Origin: Lewinella sp. IMCC34191
GTDB lineage: Bacteria > Bacteroidota > Bacteroidia > Chitinophagales > Saprospiraceae
DNA length: 64,000 nt
Assembly: GCF_003390935.1 (NCBI RefSeq)
Contig: NZ_QNQZ01000003.1
Span: 372,001-436,000 of the forward strand
Direction of reading: 5' to 3'
The translations under genes and the position numbers were made by a program. This document shows, one piece after another, positions 17,103 to 25,906 of this stretch (the stretch's first letter is position 1; every line of letters starts with the position of its first letter). The notes under the pieces are model-generated. The model did no database searches. It worked only from the letters and a program-made list of their open reading frames with translations, and was not told where the DNA came from.

Positions 17103-17450
17103 ATGGACCTTTATGATATCAATCGCTACGCCCTGATCGTCACCCCGAGCGAGGCACTACTCCGCTGGGCGATTCGCGAGGACCCCAGCGCGGAAGAGGA
17201 GATTGACTTCGACGATACCAGTGATCTCACCACGGTCTATCTGCTTCCGGACTTCGGCGATATCGAAGAGGCCGAAGAATGGCTCGACAAAAATTACCGG
17301 CCCATCCTGGAGAATCTGCTATCGGAATGGGTAGAGGACGAGAGCAACTGGCCCAGCAACCTGGCCTTTAACCACTTCGAGAAATTCAGCGACTACACCA
17401 TTACCAATATGGTGATCGATACGCAGGATGCCAGTTATGATGAAGAGTAG
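17103..17450 (+). CDS. Small acidic conserved-type protein of unknown function
   Basis: 115 residues with no signal peptide or membrane segment, so cytoplasmic. It is very acidic: clusters such as PSAEEEIDFDDTSD and DFGDIEEAEEWLDK, and a C-terminal DASYDEE. The regular alternation of helix-forming segments (EEAEEWLDKNYRPILENLLSEW is visible in two parts) suggests a compact helical domain. I do not recognise a family. Codon usage matches neighbours, so it is likely a real gene. It stands alone between the M15 lipoprotein and the S9 peptidase. Confidence 0.7.
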   Translation: MDLYDINRYALIVTPSEALLRWAIREDPSAEEEIDFDDTSDLTTVYLLPDFGDIEEAEEWLDKNYRPILENLLSEWVEDESNWPSNLAFNHFEKFSDYTITNMVIDTQDASYDEE

Positions 17451-17731
17451 GTGTTAGTCTGTTAGTTCTTAATTCTTTTAGGGGGCATCCGCGTCTTGGT
17501 GGGCGGTGGTTCGCGCGTGCTGTTCCGCCAGGTCGCCTGCTGCTGCTTTATCGCTACTTTGGATGGGGAATGGAGGTCATTTTCCGGGGACCTGGGTTAA
17601 AGCGGTGAAAAAGATTAGGCGGGAAAGGAACAATTTGCCGCCTGAATCATACTACAACTGGCCGTTTTCATGATAAGATGGTCCCTTCGGCAAGGCTTGC
17701 TTGCCGGACATATTACACTTACCCAGCCTGA
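17451..17731. other. Intergenic spacer with a short hairpin
   Basis: No gene recognised. CGGCAAG at 17688-17694 and CTTGCCG at 17700-17706 form a perfect 7-bp stem with a 5-base loop, ending 25 bases before the S9 peptidase ATG. There is no T run, so it is not a standard terminator. Confidence 0.5.
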
Positions 17732-20113
17732 ATGCTTTACCAACGCCCCCCCGATGCCATTGCCGATCTGGTTAACCTGAAACCGGATCCCCTGATGCTC
17801 TTCGGGCCGGATCGGGACTTCATCATCATCGCCGACCGGCCGATGTACCCCAGCGTGGAGGAACTGAAGGAAGAGAAGGTAAAACTGGCCGGCCGGCAGA
17901 TCAACCCCCGCAATTTCACGCCCTACGGTAGCCGGGGCTTTTTCAGCCCCCGGATGCGGAAGGTGTCCACGGGCACCGATACGTTCTTCGAGGGCCTTCC
18001 CGAGGGAGCCATGTTCCGGTACTTCACCTGGTCGGCCGACGGATCGCGGATCGCCTTTTGCGAGGTGACGGACGAGGGCTTACAACTCTGGACGGCCGAA
18101 CGCGATACCCTTCAGTGCGCGCGGGTAGGCGGCAACGATATCAACAACAGCCTCGGTGGCGTACCCTACGACTTCATCGGCAACGACCGTTTCCTGATCA
18201 AACGGCGTATAGCCGGCGTGGAGAAACCGGTTGATTCCGAAACGGTGACCGGCCCGAAGGTGCAGGAGTCCTCCGGCAAGGAGGGAGCCAACCGGACCTA
18301 TACGAACCTGCTGCAGAGCGACTACGATATTCGGCTGTTTCGCTACTACGCCAACAGCCAGCTTTACCTGCATCGCCTCGATACGGGTAACGAGTCGCCC
18401 TGGGCCGAGCCGGGTATCATTGCGGGTCTGGGCGATAGCCCCAACGGAAAATGGTTCGTGATCACCTACGTGGTGGAGCCATTCAGTTTTAACGTTCCCT
18501 ACGACAAGTTTGCGGACAAAGTGCTGCTGCGTGACCGCGAAGGAAACGAGGTGCGTGAACTGGCCCAACGGCCGATCGTGGAGCACCTGCCCCCGGCCTT
18601 CGGTTCGGTTATCACCCAACCACGTCGCTTCAGTTGGCGCAGCGACCACCCTGCTCAACTGTACTGGACCGAGGCACTTGACGGCGGGGACCCCCGGGTG
18701 GAGGCCCCCTACCGGGAGCAGTTTTACTACCTGGACGCCCCCTTCACCGGCGAGCCCCAAAAGAGTATCCGCCTTCCGATGCGCTTCGGCGCGCTACGCT
18801 GGGGACGGGGCGACCTGGCCATCGCCGTAGACTGGGAATGGAGCAGCCGGCGGCAGGTCACGCGGCGGTGGTATCCTGACGATCCGGAGCGGGAACCGGA
18901 GGTCCTTTTCGACCACAACTGGGAAGACAACTACAACGACCCGGGGAACGTCGTTTCGACATCCCTGCCTACCGATCACAGTGTTCTGCTGACACGTGAC
19001 GAGGGGGAGACACTAATCCTCATCGGCAACGGTCACCGTCCGGAGGGCCCCCAGCCCTTCGTCGATGCATTTAACCTGCAGACCCACGAGCGAACCCGGC
19101 TGTGGGAATCGTCGCCCCCCTACTTCGAGCGGCCGCTATTCTTTCTCGATGAGGACCCGGACTACTTTCTGCTGGCCCGGGAGCAAGCCAACGAACGCCC
19201 GAATTTCTTTCTGCGTCACATTATAACGGGGGAAGAGATCCGCATCACCGACTTCCCGCATCCCTATCCGCAACTACGCGACAGCCAGTACCAACTGGTG
19301 AGTTACCAACGGGCCGACGGTGTACACCTGAGTGGTGAACTACACACCCCGGAGGGCTTCAATCCGAAAACGGATGATCCCCTGCCGATCCTGATGTGGG
19401 CGTACCCACAGGAATATAAAGACGCCGATAAAGCCGGACAGGTTTTGACGAGCAGCCACCAGTTTCGTCGCATCAGCCCGCTCTCTCCCCTACCCTTCCT
19501 CGCAGCCGGCTACGCGGTCTTTGACGACTTTGCCATGCCCATCGTTGGCGAGGGCGATGAGGAGCCCAACGAAACCTTCATCGAACAGGTGCGCATGAAC
19601 GCCCAAGCGGCGGTGCGTAAACTCGTACAAATGGGGGTGGCCGATCCGAACCGCATCTACGTGGGCGGACACAGCTACGGCGCATTCATGACGGCCCACC
19701 TATTGGCACATACTAATCTCTTTGCCGGGGGAATAGCCCGCAGCGGCGCTTTCAACCGAACGCTAACCCCCTTCGGTTTCCAGGCCGAGGAGCGCACCTT
19801 CTGGCAGGTACCGGACACCTACGTCCGCCTCAGCCCCTTCGTACACGCGGACAAGATCAACAGTCCCCTGCTGCTGATACACGGGGAGGAAGACAGCAAC
19901 AGCGGCACGTATCCCGTACAGTCTAAACGCATGTTCACCGCCCTGGATAATCTGGGCAAGACCGCCCGACTGTGCCTGCTTCCCTACGAGGATCATGGCT
20001 ACGCGGCCGAGGAAAGTATCCTGCACATGCTCTGGGAGATGTACCGGTGGATGGAAATGTACCGCAAAGAGGGAAAAACGGTGAAAAAGCGCAAGGCCAT
20101 TTCGGTCGACTAA
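17732..20113 (+). CDS. S9-family serine peptidase (prolyl oligopeptidase / glutamyl endopeptidase type)
   Basis: 793 residues. An N-terminal beta-propeller (about 20-550) precedes an alpha/beta hydrolase domain. The nucleophile Ser648 is in GGHSYGAF, the acid is probably Asp721 in HGEEDSNSG, and the base His755 is in YEDHGY. The order and spacing fit S9 peptidases, and the AMPIVGEGDEEPNETFIEQV-type segment before the nucleophile is characteristic of the S9D glutamyl endopeptidase group. Many S9D enzymes have signal peptides; this one shows none from the ATG at 17732, so cytoplasmic action on oligopeptides is likely, unless the true start lies upstream. Followed by an inverted repeat and the DUF5060 lipoprotein. 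Confidence 0.93.
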   Translation: MLYQRPPDAIADLVNLKPDPLMLFGPDRDFIIIADRPMYPSVEELKEEKVKLAGRQINPRNFTPYGSRGFFSPRMRKVSTGTDTFFEGLPEGAMFRYFTWSADGSRIAFCEVTDEGLQLWTAERDTLQCARVGGNDINNSLGGVPYDFIGNDRFLIKRRIAGVEKPVDSETVTGPKVQESSGKEGANRTYTNLLQSDYDIRLFRYYANSQLYLHRLDTGNESPWAEPGIIAGLGDSPNGKWFVITYVVEPFSFNVPYDKFADKVLLRDREGNEVRELAQRPIVEHLPPAFGSVITQPRRFSWRSDHPAQLYWTEALDGGDPRVEAPYREQFYYLDAPFTGEPQKSIRLPMRFGALRWGRGDLAIAVDWEWSSRRQVTRRWYPDDPEREPEVLFDHNWEDNYNDPGNVVSTSLPTDHSVLLTRDEGETLILIGNGHRPEGPQPFVDAFNLQTHERTRLWESSPPYFERPLFFLDEDPDYFLLAREQANERPNFFLRHIITGEEIRITDFPHPYPQLRDSQYQLVSYQRADGVHLSGELHTPEGFNPKTDDPLPILMWAYPQEYKDADKAGQVLTSSHQFRRISPLSPLPFLAAGYAVFDDFAMPIVGEGDEEPNETFIEQVRMNAQAAVRKLVQMGVADPNRIYVGGHSYGAFMTAHLLAHTNLFAGGIARSGAFNRTLTPFGFQAEERTFWQVPDTYVRLSPFVHADKINSPLLLIHGEEDSNSGTYPVQSKRMFTALDNLGKTARLCLLPYEDHGYAAEESILHMLWEMYRWMEMYRKEGKTVKKRKAISVD

Positions 20114-20140
20114 CCGCCTACCGGGAAGATCTTTAGGCGG
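20114..20140 (+). terminator. Possible hairpin terminator after the S9 peptidase
   Basis: CCGCCTA at 20114-20120 pairs with TAGGCGG at 20134-20140 directly after the stop codon region. No T run follows, so termination is uncertain. Confidence 0.35.
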
Positions 20141-20182
20141 GCGGGGTTTACCTTGGGCGAAAGCCCGACACGGACACCGACC

Positions 20183-21988
20183 ATGCGCATACTTACTTTG
20201 CTTTCCCTTACCGTCATGCTGTGGCATTGCCGCAGCACCCTCACCTATACCCACCCGGACGTTAGCAAGTGGGAAAAGGTTACCCTGGATTTTGCCGGCC
20301 CGGAGACCGCGGAAGATGCCGGGGAAAACCCTTTCGTCAATTATCGCCTGGACGTCACCTTCACCGAGGGGGATTACCAGATCACCGTACCGGGCTTTTA
20401 CGCCGCTGACCAAAGCGCCGCCGACAACGGAGCCAGCGCGGGCAATCTCTGGCAGGTCCGCTTCCGACCCGACCGCGAAGGGGAATGGGAGTATACGGCC
20501 AGGCTCGTACGCGGTGACAGCATCTACCTGGCTGAGGATCCCACGGCCGGGAAGGTGGTCGAGCGGTACGACGGCGCTTTTTTAGTGGGGCCGGCCACAG
20601 CGGGCGAACGCGGTAAGCTGATGCGCGACCACCCCCGCTACCTCCGCTGGGCGGAATCGGGCGACTACTTTATCAAAACGGGGGTAGACAGTCCCGAGAA
20701 CCTGCTGGGTTACCAGGATTTTGACGGCACCTACCGCCACAGTGAAACATTCCGAGAGGGGGAGAGCCGTACCGAAGGGCTGCATACCTTCATCCCCCAC
20801 GAGCAAGACTCCCGCAGCGGAGATCCAACCTGGCAGAACGGAAAAGGTATCGGCCTGCTCGGGGGACTGAACTACCTCCGGGACGCCGGCGTGAACAGCA
20901 TCTACTTTCTCACCCTGAATATCAACGGCGACGGTAAAGACGTCTGGCCCTATACCGATCACGAGGAGCGCTACCGCTTCGACGTAAGCAAACTGGCCCA
21001 GTGGGAACGGGTATTCGACCACGCGGACAGCCTGGGCATGATGCTCCACTTCGTGCTGAACGAAACCGAAAACGAAACGCTGCTGGACGGCGGTGATACC
21101 GGTCCGCAACGGCGGCTTTATTTCCGGGAACTGGTTGCCCGCTTCGGCCACCACCGCGCCATCACCTGGAACCTGGGAGAGGAGAACGGCCCCAACGACT
21201 GGTCGGATGCCTACCAGACGAACGATCAGCAACGGCAGGTCATCGAGTGGTTTGCCGACCACGATCCGTACCAGCACTACGTCGTGTTGCATACCCACCC
21301 CGGGGAAGAAGCCTTCACGGCCATCTATGAGCCCCTGCTCGGCAACGAGAACCTGGACGGGCTGTCCCTTCAACTGGGCGATCCCTATTCCGCGAATGAA
21401 GTGACCCGCCGCTGGATCGATCGCTCCGCCGCGGCCGGTGCACCGTGGATCATGACGCTCGACGAAGTTGGTCCCTGGTTTCGCGGGTTGGACCCCGACG
21501 ATGCCGCCGACAACAATCAAGACAGCCTGCGGGCGCTCACACTCTGGGGTAACCTGATGGCCGGGGGAGCCGGTGTGGAATGGTACTTCGGCGCCAACAG
21601 CCCCCACAACGACCTCAACCTGGAAGACTGGCGCAGCCGCGACGCCGCGTACCGGTGGTCGGCGGTGGCGCGCCGGTTCTTCGAGGAATACCTACCCTTC
21701 CCGGAGATGACGGCCCACAACGAATTGACGGAAAGCGAAACGGACTGGTGCTTCGCTAAACCGGGGGAGGTTTATGCTGTCTACCTCCCCTTCGGGCACC
21801 CGGCGCAGCTGGATCTGTCCGGTACGGACCATGAGTTCGACGTCGCCTGGTACGATCCCCGAAAGGGAGGCGAGCTGATCGATGTGGGAGAGATGGTCAC
21901 CGCCGAGGACATCCTGGTGGAGCTGGTACCACCGGGCGAGGGGGACTGGGTGGCCTTGCTGCGGCGTCGGGAGCGGTCGGAGGATTAG
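20183..21988 (+). CDS. DUF5060-domain glycoside-hydrolase-like protein
   Basis: 601 residues from ATG 20183, where MRILTLLSLTVMLWHC gives a secretion signal; the ATG 30 bases upstream would bury it. The N-terminal region (about 20-125, VSKWEKVTLDFAGPETAED ... WQVRFRPDREGEWEYTARL) is a DUF5060 beta-sandwich. The middle is a TIM-barrel-like domain: WAESGDYFIKTGVDSPEN, ITWNLGEENGPND with a candidate acid/base Glu, and IMTLDEVGPWFRG with a second Glu. The end resembles a putative collagen-binding domain. DUF5060 proteins are found with polysaccharide utilization genes. The lipobox is weak (LWHC), so soluble periplasmic export is also possible. Confidence 0.87.
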   Translation: MRILTLLSLTVMLWHCRSTLTYTHPDVSKWEKVTLDFAGPETAEDAGENPFVNYRLDVTFTEGDYQITVPGFYAADQSAADNGASAGNLWQVRFRPDREGEWEYTARLVRGDSIYLAEDPTAGKVVERYDGAFLVGPATAGERGKLMRDHPRYLRWAESGDYFIKTGVDSPENLLGYQDFDGTYRHSETFREGESRTEGLHTFIPHEQDSRSGDPTWQNGKGIGLLGGLNYLRDAGVNSIYFLTLNINGDGKDVWPYTDHEERYRFDVSKLAQWERVFDHADSLGMMLHFVLNETENETLLDGGDTGPQRRLYFRELVARFGHHRAITWNLGEENGPNDWSDAYQTNDQQRQVIEWFADHDPYQHYVVLHTHPGEEAFTAIYEPLLGNENLDGLSLQLGDPYSANEVTRRWIDRSAAAGAPWIMTLDEVGPWFRGLDPDDAADNNQDSLRALTLWGNLMAGGAGVEWYFGANSPHNDLNLEDWRSRDAAYRWSAVARRFFEEYLPFPEMTAHNELTESETDWCFAKPGEVYAVYLPFGHPAQLDLSGTDHEFDVAWYDPRKGGELIDVGEMVTAEDILVELVPPGEGDWVALLRRRERSED

Positions 21989-22032
21989 CGCTCGGACGGC
22001 TACCCGGCGAATCGTCGAAAATTAGCCTGCAG

Positions 22033-22746
22033 TTACCGCCAGCGGAGCCGCAACACCCCCAGCACGGCTTCCTTGATGATCGACTTATGCATCTTACTGT
22101 TGCCGGCGATGCGGTCGGTAAAGGTGATGGGAACCTCCACGATGTTGAAGCCCAATCTGCGGGCGGTGAACTTCATCTCTATCTGGAAGGCATAGCCGAT
22201 GCACTGGATTTCGCTGAAGTTCATCGCTTCCAGCACCGGGCGGGAGTAGCACATGAAGCCCGCCGTAGGGTCCTTGACCGGCATTCCGGTAACGATACGG
22301 GTGTACAGACTGGCACCGTAGGATAGGACGATGCGGTCCATGGGCCAGTTTTCTACGGCGCCCCCCTTGGTGTAACGGCTGCCCACGGCTACATCCGCGT
22401 TCCCGTCGTGACAGGCGGCCCGCAGGCGAATGAGATCGGCCGGTGTGTGGCTGAAGTCGGCGTCCATCTCAAAGAAGTACCGGTACCCTTCGGGCCGGGC
22501 CAAGCCCCAGCGGAAGCCATCGAGGTAGGCGGTTCCCAGGCCAAGTTTACCCGATCGCTCCAGCAGGTGCAGGCGATCCGGAAAGCGGCGTTGCAGGCCA
22601 CGGACCACATCGCCGGTCCCGTCGGGCGAGCCGTCATCGACGATCAGCAGGTGAAAAGGCTGCGACAGGCCGAATACGACTTCCACCATGCGGGATATGT
22701 TTTCTCGCTCGTTGTAGGTGGGAATGATAACCAGACTATCGCTCAA
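22033..22746 (-). CDS. Polyprenol-phosphate mannosyltransferase-like GT2 glycosyltransferase
   Basis: Transfers a sugar from a nucleotide donor to polyprenyl phosphate at the cytoplasmic membrane face. SLVIIPTYNERENI opens the GT-A fold, LIVDDGSPDGTGD carries the nucleotide-sugar Asp residues, and FEMDADFSHTP the DxD-like motif; FMCYSRPVLEAM and ITFTDRIAGNSKM complete the DPM1-like pattern. About 237 residues, single domain without C-terminal membrane helices, like soluble DPM1. I place the start at TTG 22746 (MSDSLVIIPTYNE), because the longer TTG at 22770 lies inside the promoter element CAAAGATA; both are non-ATG, so the start is uncertain. Confidence 0.9.
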   Translation of the reverse strand: MSDSLVIIPTYNERENISRMVEVVFGLSQPFHLLIVDDGSPDGTGDVVRGLQRRFPDRLHLLERSGKLGLGTAYLDGFRWGLARPEGYRYFFEMDADFSHTPADLIRLRAACHDGNADVAVGSRYTKGGAVENWPMDRIVLSYGASLYTRIVTGMPVKDPTAGFMCYSRPVLEAMNFSEIQCIGYAFQIEMKFTARRLGFNIVEVPITFTDRIAGNSKMHKSIIKEAVLGVLRLRWR

Positions 22747-22767
22747 GGTAAGTTCAAATTGAGCGGC

Positions 22768-22775
22768 CAAAGATA
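22768..22775 (-). promoter_or_regulatory. TATCTTTG, perfect -7 element of the glycosyltransferase gene
   Basis: CAAAGATA on the plus strand reads TATCTTTG on the coding strand, an exact TAnnTTTG. It ends 21 bases before the proposed TTG start at 22746. No clear TTG is found about 20 bases upstream. Confidence 0.45.
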
Positions 22776-22853
22776 GGACAGCGTACGCATAGGGCCGTGA
22801 TATCGCACGCTGTAAGCTGACCGGCCAGCCGGCCCTCCCGTAGAAAGGCAGAT

Positions 22854-23591
22854 TTACTCCCTACTATTCAATATTTCCGCCACGTGCATGACCCGCAGTG
22901 GCAGTCCGTCTCGGCGGATGAGGCCTTCCATATGCATGAGGCAGGACATATCGCCGCTGGTGATGATTTCGGCTTCGTGGCGCAGGTGATCCGCGATGCG
23001 GTCTTTTCCCATCTTGGTAGATAATTCCGGCTGGTTGACACTGAAGGTGCCACCGAATCCGCAGCACTCATCAACCCGGTCCAGTTGTACTAGCTCGACG
23101 CCATCGACCATACTCAGGAGGTAGCGGTAGTAACTGAAATCAGCCCCTACCCGCTCCGAACTGGCACCCAGACGCAAGCCGCGCAGGCCGTGGCAGCTAT
23201 TGTGGATACCAACCCGCCCGCTGAACCGCGCATTCAGCTCCTTTACGCCCAGCACGTTCACCAGGAAATCCGCCAGCTCGAAGGTTCGTTCCCGGACCGA
23301 GGTCACGGCCGCTGACTCCTCCAGCACATCGTAATGGTGGTTGACGTGGTACACGCAGCTACCCGACGGGCATACGACGTAATCAAAGGAGGAAAAGGTT
23401 TCCACGAAGTGCTCGTAGATCGGCCGGGCTTCCTGCTCCATTCCGCTGTTCGCCAGGGGTTGGCCGCAGCAGGTTTGCTCGCGCGGATAGACGACCTTGC
23501 ATCCCAGTCTCTGCAGCAACTGGAAGGTCGCTATGCCGGCTTGGGGATAGAACTGGTCGATGTAACAGGGAATAAAGAGGCCTACGGTCAT
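22854..23591 (-). CDS. LutA/YkgE-like Fe-S oxidoreductase subunit (CCG-domain protein)
   Basis: 245 residues with two cysteine-rich CCG motifs: CYIDQFYP ... EQTCCGQPLANSG in the first half, and NSCHGLRGLRLG ... VDECCGFGGTFSV in the second. This is the layout of LutA of B. subtilis and YkgE of E. coli, which with LutB and LutC oxidize L-lactate to pyruvate. No lutB or lutC homologue is in the window, so the partners would be elsewhere or the protein serves another Fe-S dehydrogenase. No signal peptide; cytoplasmic. It lies 71 bases after the RavA-like gene and may be co-transcribed with it. Confidence 0.88.
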   Translation of the reverse strand: MTVGLFIPCYIDQFYPQAGIATFQLLQRLGCKVVYPREQTCCGQPLANSGMEQEARPIYEHFVETFSSFDYVVCPSGSCVYHVNHHYDVLEESAAVTSVRERTFELADFLVNVLGVKELNARFSGRVGIHNSCHGLRGLRLGASSERVGADFSYYRYLLSMVDGVELVQLDRVDECCGFGGTFSVNQPELSTKMGKDRIADHLRHEAEIITSGDMSCLMHMEGLIRRDGLPLRVMHVAEILNSRE

Positions 23592-23662
23592 GATTCGGGA
23601 ATATCGGTCAAGGTAATAAAGCTACCCAGCGGGCGCATCCTGCCGTGTCCGCCCGTCCCCGA

Positions 23663-25228
23663 TCAGACTTCCGCCCCGTATTCAAACTGCAGTTTCTCCA
23701 ACCGCAGCAGGAGCGACTCCAGTGAATCCCGCACCTCATCGAGGTTAGCGCGCACTACCCGGGCGAAGGATGGATCGACGAATAAGTGATCGCCGATGTC
23801 GGATAGTTCTTCCGGACCGTTCTCCTCGATTGCGTTCAGTTGTTGCCGCACGTAGTCGGTCAGCTGCTGCGTCCGCCCGTCCCAAAATTCCCGAAGCAGG
23901 CGGTGGGGTTGCTTGCGGATGACCTCCCGCCGTTCGGTCAGCTGCGTTTTAAGCCGGAACACGGTATCCGTACCGTTGAAGTTGACCTCGAGGGTATGCT
24001 CGCGGGGACCCTTGCGGCCGCGGATCCGATTGACCAGGTTCAACTCCTCATCGTAAAAGTTGACGCTCGAATATTCCTCATCGCTCAGTCCCCGGAACTG
24101 ATCGATGGTTACCAACACGCCCCGAAACTGGCTCAGGTCCTTTTCAAGTTCGTAGTAGCTCTCGTTGACCGGCAGCAGTTGCTCTTCCTCCCGCACGTGC
24201 TGAATGCGCGTTTCCTCCCGCACGTCTTCCTCGAATTCGCGCACCTCCGTCTTCAGGGCGGACAGATTTACCGCCACGCTGTATCCGTGCTTGCGAACGG
24301 CGTCGACAATCATCTCCCGGATCACCTCGCGCTGCTCCGGCGCGTTCCACAGGCAGTGCTCGAGCAGGAAGCAGTCCATCAGGTTCACCGCCGAACGGCC
24401 GTGGAGAAAAGCGGCGGCGCGCAGGAGACGAACGGATTTCTTCCAGCGGCGATCGTAGATGAGGATCGGGTGCGGGGCATTATTGGGCTGCTCGTTGTAC
24501 GTTTCGATCTTGTAAAGCAGCAGTTGGAGGGTATTAAGTACCTCGGCCGGGACCTCCACCGCGTCGATCCGCTCCGACCACTCGGTCAGTTCGGCCTCCG
24601 AAAGCTTGGTGGTCTCCGGGATATTGTCGTCGTACACATCGCGGGTGTCGACCACCATCTTGATAAAATTTTGGTACTCGTTGATACGGCCGAGTTCCAG
24701 CCGCACGAGAAAACGATCCCAGATCGGGGCCAGATTCGCCTGCCGGGGCGGCAGCTCGTTACTGGCGGTGATGATGCCCCGAATGTTAACCTGGATATCG
24801 TGGTCACCGTTCCGGTATATCTTTTCATTGAGGATGGTCAGCAGCGCGTTCTGGATCGCGGGTCCCGCTTTCCAGATCTCATCGAGAAAAACAATGTTGG
24901 CGCCGGGGAGGTAGCGGTCGGTGAGGCGCTCGTATTTGTCCTCGTCGCGCAGCTTTTTAATGGAGATCGGCCCGAAAACCTCATCCGGCGTAGAAAACTT
25001 GGACATGAGGTACTCGAAACTGACGCCGTCGCGAAAGGCATACTTTAACCGCCGGGCAATCAGGCTCTTTCCCACGCCCGGGGGGCCGAGCAGGAAGATA
25101 CTTTCCCCGGCGACGGCGGTGAGCAGGGCCAGGGCCATGGCCCGATCCCGTTCGTAGAGTCCGGCGGTGAGGGCGGTGAGCAGGTCCTCGGTACGCTGGC
25201 GTAATTGGCTTTCGGGGTTGGCGGTCAT
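23663..25228 (-). CDS. RavA/MoxR-family AAA+ ATPase
   Basis: 521 residues. The AAA+ core (about 20-260) has Walker A GPPGVGKS, Walker B IVFLDEIWKA, the sensor-1 segment IITASNELP and an arginine-containing DRFLVRLEL. The MoxR lid and a longer C-terminal region follow, with coiled-coil-like EFEEDVREETRIQHVREEE, which matches the LARA/triple-helical part of RavA. E. coli RavA works with the vWA protein ViaA; no vWA partner is adjacent here, and downstream is the LutA-like gene. RavA-ViaA has been linked to Fe-S respiratory complexes, which makes the LutA neighbour notable, but this is only suggestive. Confidence 0.9.
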   Translation of the reverse strand: MTANPESQLRQRTEDLLTALTAGLYERDRAMALALLTAVAGESIFLLGPPGVGKSLIARRLKYAFRDGVSFEYLMSKFSTPDEVFGPISIKKLRDEDKYERLTDRYLPGANIVFLDEIWKAGPAIQNALLTILNEKIYRNGDHDIQVNIRGIITASNELPPRQANLAPIWDRFLVRLELGRINEYQNFIKMVVDTRDVYDDNIPETTKLSEAELTEWSERIDAVEVPAEVLNTLQLLLYKIETYNEQPNNAPHPILIYDRRWKKSVRLLRAAAFLHGRSAVNLMDCFLLEHCLWNAPEQREVIREMIVDAVRKHGYSVAVNLSALKTEVREFEEDVREETRIQHVREEEQLLPVNESYYELEKDLSQFRGVLVTIDQFRGLSDEEYSSVNFYDEELNLVNRIRGRKGPREHTLEVNFNGTDTVFRLKTQLTERREVIRKQPHRLLREFWDGRTQQLTDYVRQQLNAIEENGPEELSDIGDHLFVDPSFARVVRANLDEVRDSLESLLLRLEKLQFEYGAEV

Positions 25229-25269
25229 GGGGAGGTAACGAACCCGCCGGGGGATGGTTTGAAAAGCAA

Positions 25270-25305
25270 GAACGGCCCCCGGAGCGCGTGCTCTGGGGGC
25301 CGTTC
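25270..25305 (-). terminator. Strong rho-independent terminator of rpsU
   Basis: A 16-bp arm pair (GAACGGCCCCCAGAGC with GCTCCGGGGGCCGTTC, one G-U/A-C irregularity) closes on a 4-base loop and runs into TTGCTTTTC on the minus strand. It lies 38 bases beyond the rpsU stop codon and before the RavA-like gene. Confidence 0.88.
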
Positions 25306-25342
25306 ACATCCCGAAGGACAGTAGCCTGCCGGGAAACGAGAA

Positions 25343-25531
25343 TTACTTCTCGCCGTATTTCTCGAGGCGGTATTCTGCCTTTAGCTTCTCTTTCCGACGC
25401 TTCACGCTGGGCTTGGTGAACTCACGACGGTTGCGGAGTTCGCGGATCACGCGGGTATTGATAGATTTGCGCTTATAGCGCTTCAGGGCGCGGTCAATAT
25501 TTTCGCCCTCACGTACATTAATTATTAGCAT
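25343..25531 (-). CDS. rpsU: 30S ribosomal protein S21
   Basis: 62 residues, basic, beginning MLIINVREGENIDRALKRY and ending KAEYRLEKYGEK. The length and sequence match Bacteroidota S21, which binds the 30S platform next to the anti-Shine-Dalgarno end of 16S rRNA. In Bacteroidota the anti-SD is sequestered and S21 is part of that arrangement. It has its own consensus promoter (25561-25591) and a strong terminator, so it is a monocistronic, probably highly expressed unit. The promoter lies at the 3' end of the neighbouring unknown gene. Confidence 0.97.
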   Translation of the reverse strand: MLIINVREGENIDRALKRYKRKSINTRVIRELRNRREFTKPSVKRRKEKLKAEYRLEKYGEK

Positions 25532-25560
25532 TCAGCGTCACTGTTTTTAGAATTGGAGCG

Positions 25561-25591
25561 CAAAGATACAAATTATTTCCGTACCGAGCAA
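25561..25591 (-). promoter_or_regulatory. Consensus Bacteroidota promoter of rpsU
   Basis: TATCTTTG (25561-25568, read on the minus strand) is a perfect -7 element, and TTG (25589-25591) lies exactly 20 bases upstream. The transcript would start some 20-25 bases before the ATG at 25531. The -33 element overlaps the last codons of the gene at 25573-25902. Confidence 0.75.
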
Positions 25592-25902
25592 GCGATTTCC
25601 AAGACTGTGCGCCCGGTTTCCGTGCGATATTGCAGTTTTTCGACGTCTAGTTTACGGAGTAAGGCCTTCGGGTCCGGCGTAGCCGCCTTCTTTTCCGTCG
25701 AGTCGTACGGCGTGGGTGTGCTCTCCGGAGCGGGACTTTCGGTCTTGCCGGCGGGGGCGGCCGACGATTTTGTTAGCATGGCGACCACTTCGTGCAGGCC
25801 GAGGTTGATCAGATCGTCGCTGACGGCGATGCGACCGTCGACCCGGCTGCCGGATAGATCTTCGAAGTTGGTGTCCATTAGGTGCTGAAGTACGGGATGC
25901 AT
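25573..25902 (-). CDS. Unknown protein, second gene of a pair
   Basis: 109 residues. The N-terminal half looks folded (MHPVLQHLMDTNFEDLSGS ... DDLINLGLHEVVAMLTK), followed by an Ala/Pro/Thr/Ser-rich linker (about residues 46-72) and a conserved-looking C-terminal piece LRKLDVEKLQYRTETGRT. No signal peptide. I do not recognise a family. It begins 4 bases after the stop of the gene at 25907-26434 and is surely co-transcribed with it. The two may work together. Confidence 0.7.
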   Translation of the reverse strand: MHPVLQHLMDTNFEDLSGSRVDGRIAVSDDLINLGLHEVVAMLTKSSAAPAGKTESPAPESTPTPYDSTEKKAATPDPKALLRKLDVEKLQYRTETGRTVLEIACSVRK

Positions 25903-25906
25903 GGGC

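Noticed and set aside
23663-25228. MoxR-vWA defence-type ternary system
   Set aside because: No vWA protein or effector is adjacent; the VIT/vWA protein is far away and in another operon.
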